Part shown: piece after piece, positions 34,609 to 41,866 of the stretch
Layout of the letters: the number at the start of each line of letters is the position of its first letter
Numbering within the stretch: position 1 is the first letter of the stretch
Assembly (NCBI RefSeq): GCF_014932895.1
Contig: NZ_JACYOF010000003.1
Coordinates: 261-64,260 of the forward strand
Source: Bacillus thuringiensis
GTDB taxonomy: Bacteria > Bacillota > Bacilli > Bacillales > Bacillaceae_G
DNA length: 64,000 nt
Direction: 5' to 3'
Position numbers and translations under genes: made by a program
Notes under the pieces: generated by a model
Databases searched by the model: none
What the model saw: the letters and a program-made list of their open reading frames with translations, nothing else
Told to the model about the DNA's origin: nothing

Positions 34609-35406
34609 TTAATATATGTACAAACTACCTAACACTTCATGCACTTGTTTATTTTCTCCTTTACACTCTACTGCAAATGGATGTTCACCATGTTTCTTCA
34701 AACGTTCTAGCACTAACCCTCCCCCAATTGGTTCACAAAACTGTACTTGAATGTCACCAAACGATACACTTTGACACTCAGTATTCCACTCTTCATTTTT
34801 TGTGACCGAGCTTGCTGTTAGTCCCATTACTTCTCTCCATTTCCGAACTGTTTCTCTAACATTTTTCACCGCGTAATGAATCGTTTCAATTTGTTGTACT
34901 TTGTTTTTATGTTCAGTAATCGTCCCTATTTTACGTAAATCGATTCTTCTTTCTTCATCTGTTTCATTCCACTGTATAAAGAAAGGTAATTTCGGTCCGT
35001 TCTCTTCCTGTTTTACAAATAACATTTTCCATTCTAAAAGTCGGCCATCTTTCCTCATACGTTTCCCTTCAAATGGTCCTATCGTATGTATGCCGTACTT
35101 ACTAAACTTAACTGCCAGTTCTTCAATTGCATCTGTTCGAATTGCGATCTGCAGCATTCCTTCTCCATTTTGTAATTTCACGACTGTTTCCTGTACTAAT
35201 GGATTTTCTGCTTCTTTCGCTTTTTCTTCATGTTGAACTGCTAAAAATTCTATATATGATAAATCAAAGTAACATAAACTATTCCACGTACCCCAGTCTG
35301 TATGTTGCCCACCTAAAGCAGTATGAAATCCTTGTGCCTGCATTTGTTTTGCCGCTTCCTCCGGTGTACAATGCACTGCATGAACGAGATGATCAAAAGT
35401 TAACAT
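34609..35406 (-). CDS. Glyoxalase-like (VOC superfamily) protein
   Basis: A 265-aa protein with two glyoxalase/VOC-like halves (first MLTFDHLVHAVHCTPEEAAK...YIEFLAV, second IETIHYAVKNVRETVRKWRE). This is the Glyoxalase_3 type. His6 and Glu53 of the first half are likely metal ligands. Substrate unknown. GGGGAG precedes the start. It heads a probable operon with the APH-like kinase and phosphoesterase. Confidence 0.75.
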   Translation of the reverse strand: MLTFDHLVHAVHCTPEEAAKQMQAQGFHTALGGQHTDWGTWNSLCYFDLSYIEFLAVQHEEKAKEAENPLVQETVVKLQNGEGMLQIAIRTDAIEELAVKFSKYGIHTIGPFEGKRMRKDGRLLEWKMLFVKQEENGPKLPFFIQWNETDEERRIDLRKIGTITEHKNKVQQIETIHYAVKNVRETVRKWREVMGLTASSVTKNEEWNTECQSVSFGDIQVQFCEPIGGGLVLERLKKHGEHPFAVECKGENKQVHEVLGSLYIY

Positions 35407-35486
35407 GTTTTTCTCCCCTTTCTCTCCATCCTTTTATTGTATATTTTATTTTTCTTTCATTCAATTCAAAAAACTTTAAAACCAAG

Positions 35487-35586
35487 TTGATTTATACGAT
35501 TAATATGTATTATAATAAAACAAATTTAATTATTGCTGATTGGAAAAACCAAAGGCACTTTTCTCATACGGGAAAAGTGCTTTTTT
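35487..35586 (+). promoter_or_regulatory. Promoter and transcription-attenuator leader of the TauE/SafE gene
   Basis: TTGATT (35487-35492), 18 bases and TATAAT (35511-35516) make a sigma-A promoter. The transcript, from about 35523, contains a small hairpin (TTGG/CCAA, 35540-35552) and then a full terminator: an 11-bp stem (GCACTTTTCTC with GGGAAAAGTGC, wobble included) over an AUAC loop and six T (35555-35586). The coding start is only 26 bases further. No plus-strand gene precedes it, so the terminator must act on this leader. The class of signal is not recognised. Confidence 0.6.
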
Positions 35587-35612
35587 CATTTATTATTACA
35601 GGGGGATTATTT

Positions 35613-36515
35613 ATGCAGAAATTAATTGTCTTTGCTATTATTGGATTTTTCGCTCAATTGATTGATGGAGCACTCGGAATGGCGTATGGGGTAACGTCTT
35701 CTTCATTATTATTAATGTTTGGTATCGCACCAGCCGTTGCTTCCGCATCCGTTCATTTAGCTGAAGTCGTTACAACTGCGGCTTCTGGCGCATCTCACAT
35801 CAAATTCGGAAATGTTGATAAATATACAGTTTCCCGGCTTACATTACCTGGAGCAATTGGCGCATTCGTTGGGGCATGTTTTTTAAGTAATTTACCTGGT
35901 GATGTGATTAAACCGTACATTTCAATATTTTTATTTACTTTAGGAGTTTATATTTTATTACGATTCATCCTTCAAAAACAAATTGTCGCTTCAAATAAAC
36001 GTATGTCTGCCAAACAACTTGTACCACTTGGCCTATTTGCAGGTTTTGTCGATTCCACTGGTGGCGGAGGCTGGGGGCCGATTACGACACCTGTGCTTCT
36101 AGCAAGAGGAAATGAGGCTAGAAAAGTTATTGGATCTGTCGATACGAGTGAATTTCCTGTATCACTCGCGGCAACAATTGGCTTCTTCATCTCACTTGGA
36201 TGGGAACAAGTAAGCTGGGTTTGGGTATTTGCGCTAATGCTTGGCGGTATTGTCGCAGCTCCAATTGCTGCATGGTTAGTACGCATCGTTCCACCTCATT
36301 TACTCGGCGTATTAGTTGGTGGTCTTATTATCTTTACGAATATACGTACACTACTTACAACATTTAAAGTGGATCCAACTATCATTTCACTTTCTTACGT
36401 GGCAGTTGGTCTTGTCGTTATTATTTCTATTTTCATTGCTGTCCGTAATCATTCCAATCGTTCTAACGCATCGACAGTTGGGTATCCAAATGATCAAAAA
36501 CAGATGCTGCCATAA
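35613..36515 (+). CDS. TauE/SafE (TSUP) family membrane transporter
   Basis: A 300-aa protein with about eight transmembrane helices. The family features are GFFAQLIDGALGMAYGVTSS in the first repeat and LFAGFVDSTGGGGWGPITTP in the second (glycine-rich pore loops). TSUP proteins move sulfur or small carboxylate anions such as sulfite, taurine products or sulfoacetate. The open frame extends far upstream, but ATG 35613 with GGGGGAT is the true start, since the upstream part covers promoter and terminator. Regulated by the leader described above. Confidence 0.9.
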   Translation: MQKLIVFAIIGFFAQLIDGALGMAYGVTSSSLLLMFGIAPAVASASVHLAEVVTTAASGASHIKFGNVDKYTVSRLTLPGAIGAFVGACFLSNLPGDVIKPYISIFLFTLGVYILLRFILQKQIVASNKRMSAKQLVPLGLFAGFVDSTGGGGWGPITTPVLLARGNEARKVIGSVDTSEFPVSLAATIGFFISLGWEQVSWVWVFALMLGGIVAAPIAAWLVRIVPPHLLGVLVGGLIIFTNIRTLLTTFKVDPTIISLSYVAVGLVVIISIFIAVRNHSNRSNASTVGYPNDQKQMLP

Positions 36516-36522
36516 TTACAAA

Positions 36523-36556
36523 AGTACCGCCCGATATACTTCGAGCGGTATTTTTT
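36523..36556. terminator. Bidirectional terminator
   Basis: GTACCGCCCGA pairs with TCGAGCGGTAT, T-run after it. It ends the TSUP gene and just touches the stop of the convergent GNAT gene. Confidence 0.85.
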
Positions 36557-37004
36557 ATTTTTCTATTTTCCAATTGATCATTGTTTCTGTAGTATTTACT
36601 CTCTTCATGTGTAACTTCTCTAATACACGAATTGAACTATAATTTTCAAGGAGTGTCTCCGCTATAATCGCGTCTACTTCTCCTGTCTGGAAAGCCCAAT
36701 CTATTAGTTCTCTTACAGCTTCTGTTGCATACCCTTTATTCCAATATTTCTCAATAAATCCGTAACCAATTTCAACTGTATGATTCTCATTAGGTGCTCC
36801 TTTAAATCCTATATCCCCTAAAACGATGTCATCTTCTTTTCGAATAACATACCAAGCACCCCACGGTAATAAAGCCGCATCTTGTTTCACACTTTCTACA
36901 TGCCCTACAATATGCGGGCCGCTATTGTATCCTTGCTGGTTAGCAACGTGAATCCTCTCTTCTGTACACGGCACTATATATAGCCTCTCCGTTTCTAATT
37001 TCAT
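36555..37004 (-). CDS. GNAT acetyltransferase, RimJ/RimL type
   Basis: A 149-aa acetyltransferase of the Acetyltransf_3 group (start ETERLYIVPCTEERIHVANQ, core IGYGFIEKYWNKGYATEAVR, end ENYSSIRVLEKLHMKRV). Relatives acetylate ribosomal protein N-termini or small molecules. GAAGGGGAA precedes the start. Single gene. Confidence 0.85.
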   Translation of the reverse strand: MKLETERLYIVPCTEERIHVANQQGYNSGPHIVGHVESVKQDAALLPWGAWYVIRKEDDIVLGDIGFKGAPNENHTVEIGYGFIEKYWNKGYATEAVRELIDWAFQTGEVDAIIAETLLENYSSIRVLEKLHMKRVNTTETMINWKIEK

Positions 37005-37326
37005 ATTGATTTCCCCTTCTTTGCTTAAACGTTACTCTAATTATAACAAAAAATATGACCTTATAATGAATGTCGAATTATATTTTCTGAATTTTCTTTT
37101 TATTTTAAAGGGTTTTTCAATATTTTTTGCGAAACATTTGTATAACAATTTTTTCTTTGCTTATTGTTACATAATAGTAGGTGCGGGTGGAGTTTTGCAA
37201 GCGTTTCCTAAACAATAACCGATATTTTTTGACTTTTCCTAACAAAAATCCTTGCAATATTTTCAGAAACTCATTACAATTGCCATATATTAAAAATCTT
37301 AGCAATATATAAATCCTCATCAATCC

Positions 37327-37512
37327 GATGAGGTAGAGGTTGCAACTTTTAAGAGTAGAACGGACAAGACACAGAGAATGTCATCGACTCCGTTTGAAAG
37401 GAAAAGTTGCCGAAGTTTATATTTCTTCTCTGGAACTATAAGCTGGGGCTGTCTCCGAAAGGAACAGAACTGTCACGTTTACAAAATTACCGTGTAAACG
37501 TGGGGTGCTATC
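37327..37512 (+). ncRNA. Lysine riboswitch (L-box)
   Basis: The conserved L-box blocks occur in order: GATGAGGTAGAGGTTGC (37327-37343) with AGAGTA, AAGGAAAAGTTGCCGAAG, GGGGCTGT and GTGGGGTGCTATC, the last closing the basal helix. A terminator (37554-37580) follows before the permease. High lysine should favour the terminator and switch the gene off. This is a known riboswitch class; the hit is by motif order. The stretch 37005-37326 holds no gene and must contain the promoter. Confidence 0.9.
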
Positions 37513-37553
37513 TTAACGGAAGGGTATGATGGGGTGGTTATTTGTGAAACGTT

Positions 37554-37580
37554 CCGCCAAATTCCTTTGGCGGTTTTTTG
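37554..37580 (+). terminator. Riboswitch expression-platform terminator
   Basis: CCGCCAA pairs with TTGGCGG, followed by six T. It lies between the L-box aptamer and the permease start. Confidence 0.85.
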
Positions 37581-37630
37581 TATTTTTCTCCCCCGCTCCT
37601 TCCCATCTTACAAGAAAAGGAGTGTTGAAC

Positions 37631-39097
37631 ATGAATAGCGCAACGAATCAAACTACCTCTGAAACACAAACTACAAAAGGAAAAGGTGAATTAAGACGCG
37701 GTTTAAAGTCAAGGCACCTTACGATGATTTCTCTCGGTGGTACAATTGGTACCGGATTATTTCTTGCCAGCGGTAGTGTCATCCATACAGCTGGACCTGG
37801 CGGTGCACTAGTTGCATACGCCGCAATTGGAATTATGGTTTATTTCTTAATGACAAGCTTAGCTGAACTCGCAGCTTACATGCCTGTCACTGGATCTTTT
37901 AGTACGTATGCAACAAAATTTGTTGATCCATCACTTGGTTTTGCACTTGGATGGAACTATTGGTATAACTGGGCGATTACGATAGCTGCTGAACTGGCAG
38001 CTGTATCATTAATTATGAAATTTTGGTTTCCAAATACTCCTTCCCTCATTTGGAGTGGATTATGTTTAGCTATTATTTTCCTTTTAAACTATTTATCAGT
38101 TAAAGGATTTGGTGAATCTGAATATTGGTTCGCACTTATTAAAGTAGTTACTATTATTATCTTTTTAATTGTCGGTTTTATGATGATTTTCGGAATTATG
38201 GGCGGCGAAATGGTTGGATTTAAAAACTTTACTGTTGCAGATGCACCATTTAACGGCGGCATCATGGCAATTATCGGTGTATTTATGGCAGCTGGTTTCT
38301 CATTCCAAGGTACTGAATTACTTGGGGTAGCTGCTGGTGAAACGTCTGATCCAGAACGTAATATCCCGAAAGCAATTCGTTCTATCTTTTGGCGTATTCT
38401 TTTATTCTATATCCTTGCAATTCTCGTTATTGGTTTATTAATTCCTTATACAACTGATAGCCTTGCAGCAAGTGATGTAACAGTAAGTCCATTTACACTT
38501 ATTTTTGAAAAAGCAGGCGTTGCCTTTGCTGCTTCTGTTATGAACGCTGTTATTTTAACTGCAGTACTTTCTGCTGGTAACTCTGGTATGTATGCATCAA
38601 CTCGTATGCTTTGGGATTTAGCTCGTCAAGGAAAAGCACCAAAGTTTTTAGGGAAATTAGATAGCCGCGGTGTACCTGTTAATGCATTAATTGCAACATC
38701 AATCGTCGGTAGTATTGCTTTCATTGCTTCTTTATTCGGTGACGGCGTTGTATACATTTGGTTATTAAACGCATCTGGAATGTCTGGCTTTATCGCATGG
38801 GTTGGAATTGCAATTAGTCATTATCGTTTCCGTAAAGCGTATATCGCACAAGGAAAAGATTTAAAAGACTTACCATATAGAGCAAAATGGTTCCCATTCG
38901 GTCCAATCTTCGCATTTACACTTTGTGTAATCGTAATTTTAGGTCAAAACTACGGCGCATTTATGGGCGAATCAATCGATTGGAACGGTGTACTCGTTTC
39001 TTACATCGGTTTACCACTCTTCTTAGTACTATGGTTAGGATATAAATTTACTAAAAAAACGAAAGTCATTCCACTTGATAAATGTGAACTGAAATAA
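37631..39097 (+). CDS. lysP: Lysine permease, amino acid-polyamine-organocation (APC) family
   Basis: A 488-aa permease with twelve hydrophobic segments. The N-terminal APC signature is LRRGLKSRHLTMISLGGTIG followed by TGLFLASGSV, which marks the amino acid permease subgroup of LysP. E. coli LysP is 489 aa. The lysine riboswitch directly upstream makes lysine import the likely role. ATG 37631 follows GGAGTGTT; the longer open frame begins inside the riboswitch leader and is not used. A strong terminator follows. Confidence 0.88.
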   Translation: MNSATNQTTSETQTTKGKGELRRGLKSRHLTMISLGGTIGTGLFLASGSVIHTAGPGGALVAYAAIGIMVYFLMTSLAELAAYMPVTGSFSTYATKFVDPSLGFALGWNYWYNWAITIAAELAAVSLIMKFWFPNTPSLIWSGLCLAIIFLLNYLSVKGFGESEYWFALIKVVTIIIFLIVGFMMIFGIMGGEMVGFKNFTVADAPFNGGIMAIIGVFMAAGFSFQGTELLGVAAGETSDPERNIPKAIRSIFWRILLFYILAILVIGLLIPYTTDSLAASDVTVSPFTLIFEKAGVAFAASVMNAVILTAVLSAGNSGMYASTRMLWDLARQGKAPKFLGKLDSRGVPVNALIATSIVGSIAFIASLFGDGVVYIWLLNASGMSGFIAWVGIAISHYRFRKAYIAQGKDLKDLPYRAKWFPFGPIFAFTLCVIVILGQNYGAFMGESIDWNGVLVSYIGLPLFLVLWLGYKFTKKTKVIPLDKCELK

Positions 39098-39101
39098 CAT
39101 G

Positions 39102-39134
39102 AAACGAGCAAACAAATTTGTTTGCTCGTTTTTT
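39102..39134 (+). terminator. Intrinsic terminator after lysP
   Basis: A perfect 30-base palindrome (AAACGAGCAAACAAA with its complement) followed by T-run. Confidence 0.9.
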
Positions 39135-39210
39135 ATTGCAAGGCTTCTTCCTTCCCTATTTCTCCTGTTTTTGCAATAATAGAAGAAATATAAATAAAGG
39201 TTGTGATCAC

Positions 39211-39516
39211 ATGAACATTCGTATTACCGATGAAGCAAAAGCGGCTATACATAAACTAGAACGTGAAGGCAAAAAAATCATTCGCATTAGAGGAACAATG
39301 ACAAACTCTTGTAGCATTTTTGTGGATGTTGATTTAATTTGGGATACATATAATGCGGATGATGTTGTATATGAAGATGCACATCTTATCGTACAAATGG
39401 ATTCATTTACGAAAGACTACACTGGTGATTCGCTAAAACTTGATTATAAGATGACTGGTTTTAGCATTACGACGCCTAGTGAGACTTTAGTTTATGGTTT
39501 GTCGGTTAAAAAATAA
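39211..39516 (+). CDS. HesB/IscA-like fold protein (iron-sulfur cluster biosynthesis family)
   Basis: A 101-aa protein with the HesB fold pattern (MNIRITDEAKAAIHKLEREG, VDVDLIWDTYNADDVVYED, FSITTPSETLVYGLSVKK). It has a single cysteine (Cys30) in place of the three of A-type carriers, so it is not a standard Fe-S scaffold; it resembles the short Bacillus proteins of the YneR type. Start at 39211 has AAAGG at proper spacing; upstream codons overlap the lysP terminator and are excluded. Confidence 0.75.
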   Translation: MNIRITDEAKAAIHKLEREGKKIIRIRGTMTNSCSIFVDVDLIWDTYNADDVVYEDAHLIVQMDSFTKDYTGDSLKLDYKMTGFSITTPSETLVYGLSVKK

Positions 39517-39522
39517 AGCATA

Positions 39523-39567
39523 GGTATGCCACCTAGTCAACACTTTTGACTAGGTGGCATACCTTTT
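39523..39567 (+). terminator. Strong terminator (18-bp perfect stem)
   Basis: GGTATGCCACCTAGTCAA is perfectly inverted after a 5-base loop and followed by TTTT. It ends the HesB-like gene. The rest of the gap to 39840 is AT-rich with no gene seen. Confidence 0.85.
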
Positions 39568-39840
39568 GCTTTTCTGCATTTGCAATATACCAACGAGTCG
39601 ACAGCAAATTTCAATTTACCGACAAAGTTTTACAAAAGTAGAACCCTATTTAATAAATAGAAAATGTTCTGGCTATCTCCTTTTTTCTTAAAGATTTAAA
39701 TGATATATCTACTTTCCCTTCATATTTTAAAAGAATTCTACTCAGTAATCCTGAATATATAAATAATCATTCTCGCAAGGAGCAAATTTATATGAATCTA
39801 TTCGAACACGACACGTAAAACCGCTTCACTTTAATAAGAG

Positions 39841-39886
39841 GTCCTCCCTTTTCTCATCATATTATTCACTTACGAAATAGGAGGAC
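39841..39886 (+). promoter_or_regulatory. Hairpin that can mask the methyltransferase ribosome binding site
   Basis: GTCCTCC (39841-39847) is the exact complement of the Shine-Dalgarno GGAGGAC (39880-39886) that serves ATG 39893. Pairing would close a 32-base loop and hide the site. This is seen directly; a regulatory role is inferred. Confidence 0.4.
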
Positions 39887-39892
39887 ATAATT

Positions 39893-40654
39893 ATGAAACG
39901 TGATCCATTATTTTTAACTCTGTTAGAAAGTGCAAAGACAAACTTTACTGGCTGGGATTTTTCTTTTATTTCGGAAACTGGTCGAATGAAGAGCGAGCCT
40001 TTATCGTGGTCGTACGGAAGTACCGTTTCCCAGCTTATGCAGCGTGCAGAATCGATGCTAGATATGGGCACTGGCGGCGGAGAGTTTTTATCTATGTTAC
40101 AACCGTTCCCACCAACTATTTATGCAACTGAAGGCTATGCTCCGAACGTACCAATTGCTCGAAAGAAATTAGAGCCTTTAGGGGTTACAGTTGTAGAAGT
40201 GACCGATGATACTGCTTTACCATTTCAAGATCGTCATTTCGATTTAATTGTGAATCAACATGAATCATATACCGCTTCTGAGGTAAACAGAATCCTTTCT
40301 CCAAATAGGATTTTCCTTACACAACAAGTTGGCGGTCTTGATTGCGCTGAACTCAATGAACAGTTTGACACACCTCTAAATAGCGAATTTGCAAATTGGT
40401 CTCTCGAAACTGCACGTAATGAACTAATGGAAAATGGATTTATTATTTTAGATGCGAAGGAAGAGTTCCCTCTTCAACGTTTTTATGACATTGGCGCTAT
40501 CGTCTATTATTTAAAAGCGATTCCGTGGCAAATTCCTGATTTTACTGTCGAAAGTTATTATGAGGAATTATATCGCATACATGAGATTATCTTACAAAAA
40601 GGATATTTTGATGTGAAGCAACATCGCTTTATGATTAAAGCGATTCGCAGCTAA
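39893..40654 (+). CDS. SAM-dependent class I methyltransferase
   Basis: A 253-aa methyltransferase with motif I LDMGTGGGEFL (about 57-67), an acidic residue after the second strand (YATEGYAPN), and VEVTDDTALPFQDRHFDLIV (motifs II/III, Methyltransf_11 type). The substrate is unknown. GGAGGAC precedes the ATG and lies in a possible hairpin. A terminator follows. Confidence 0.85.
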   Translation: MKRDPLFLTLLESAKTNFTGWDFSFISETGRMKSEPLSWSYGSTVSQLMQRAESMLDMGTGGGEFLSMLQPFPPTIYATEGYAPNVPIARKKLEPLGVTVVEVTDDTALPFQDRHFDLIVNQHESYTASEVNRILSPNRIFLTQQVGGLDCAELNEQFDTPLNSEFANWSLETARNELMENGFIILDAKEEFPLQRFYDIGAIVYYLKAIPWQIPDFTVESYYEELYRIHEIILQKGYFDVKQHRFMIKAIRS

Positions 40655-40673
40655 TCATGTAGCATACGAAAAT

Positions 40674-40704
40674 AAAAAAGAGATGGATATGCCATCTCTT
40701 TTTT
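40674..40704 (+). terminator. Intrinsic terminator
   Basis: AAAAAAGAGATGG pairs with CCATCTCTTTTTT over a 5-base loop. Confidence 0.85.
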
Positions 40705-40853
40705 GTTCTAGTTTAAGTAACAAAAGTTTGTGAGGGGAGCTTTAAAAATGTCTTTTTCTCTGTTAAATAATGAAAGTAATCAACATAAAAATGCCGATTG
40801 CTCTATAAACATATTAACTGCTTGAGTATAAGAATAGTTTTTTTACATATCTT

Positions 40854-41204
40854 CTATTGAGAAACGAGTTGTTTTTCATATCGTTTTTTCGTATCATCTT
40901 CTGTCAAAATAGCAGTTGTGTACGCAATAATATTACGATTTTCATAAATAAAGGTATGCTCTAGATTATTTTCTTCTTTTAATATTATTGGTAAGTATCT
41001 TTGTAAATTGCTAACTATACCTCTATTATCACCATCTAATATCCAATCAATTGACTTCCACTCTAATATCCCTTCAGCCATGCTTGATGGTGTGTCCATA
41101 TGTACTCCAGCTGGTAAATCAGCAAGGAACACATACATCCCATCACAATCCCATGGCTCGTTTTTCTCTTTAAAGATAACATTCCCCTTATACGTTACAT
41201 TTCT
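40854..41204 (-). pseudogene. Nudix hydrolase, C-terminal half only
   Basis: The open frame reads NVTYKGNVIFKEKNEPWDCD, then GMYVFLADLPAG and AEGILEWKSIDWILDGDNRG followed by IVSNLQRYLPIILKEE. This matches the C-terminal half of Firmicute Nudix proteins in the 8-oxo-dGTP pyrophosphatase-like group. The Nudix box itself and all sequence before it are missing; a stop lies just upstream (41205-41207). ATG 41138 inside it has no good site. The gene is therefore an N-terminally truncated remnant. Confidence 0.65.
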
Positions 41205-41270
41205 TTAAGATGTAAGCACCTCACATATATAGTGAAAACAAATCATTTTCTATTTTTGTGAATTCCCCAC

Positions 41271-41798
41271 TTATTTTATCACCTTCATTTTTGAAAAAGG
41301 ATAATACACAAATTCCACTTTGCCTATTACGTTATCTTCTTCAATATATCCTAAACCATTTCGACTATCCCTACTAAATTCACGATTATCTCCCATTACA
41401 AATAGCTTATTTGGTGGAATCTTTGTCTTTTGGAAATTGTAAAACACTTGTGTATTGTTGAATAAATCTTTGTTTGTATATGGTTCTACTTGCTTTTTAT
41501 CATTTACATATACCGTTCCATTCGTTATGTTAATTACGTCACCAGGGAGCCCTATTACCCGTTTTACATAATATTTCGATTCATCCTCTTCTTTAATAAT
41601 GACAATTTCTCCGTGCTGTAAATTCGAAAAATGTACTGCTGCTTTATTTACAAATACGTAGTCTTCTTCATATAAAGTCGGCTGCATCGATTTCCCTTCT
41701 ACCTTACATAACGTAAAAGAATGATAGGCTATTACCGTAATAAATATAAATAGTATGTACTTCCTCCAGCCTCTCTTAATCTCTTCTTTCATATCCAT
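41271..41798 (-). CDS. Type I signal peptidase
   Basis: A 175-aa S26 peptidase that removes Sec signal peptides outside the membrane. One N-terminal helix (YILFIFITVIAYHSF) is followed by the catalytic serine in VEGKSMQPTLYEEDYVFVNK, the lysine in YYVKRVIGLPGD and the family box VMGDNREFSRDSRNG. B. cereus has several Sip proteins; which one this is cannot be fixed. Three starts are close together (GTG 41804, ATG 41798, ATG 41792); AAGGTGG fits 41798 or 41792. A terminator separates it from the upstream PBP gene. Confidence 0.88.
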   Translation of the reverse strand: MDMKEEIKRGWRKYILFIFITVIAYHSFTLCKVEGKSMQPTLYEEDYVFVNKAAVHFSNLQHGEIVIIKEEDESKYYVKRVIGLPGDVINITNGTVYVNDKKQVEPYTNKDLFNNTQVFYNFQKTKIPPNKLFVMGDNREFSRDSRNGLGYIEEDNVIGKVEFVYYPFSKMKVIK

Positions 41799-41827
41799 TC
41801 CCACCTTATAAAATAACTCAAAAAATA

Positions 41828-41860
41828 TATCACTGCACAGTTTGTTTCTGTACAGTGATA
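41828..41860 (-). terminator. Terminator after the PBP gene
   Basis: TATCACTGCACAG pairs with CTGTACAGTGATA (one mismatch), T-run on the minus strand. Confidence 0.75.
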
Positions 41861-41866
41861 CGATTT

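Noticed and set aside
39517-39840. Possible gene before the methyltransferase
   Set aside because: Only a short frame is present at 39792, with an early stop and no match to any family.
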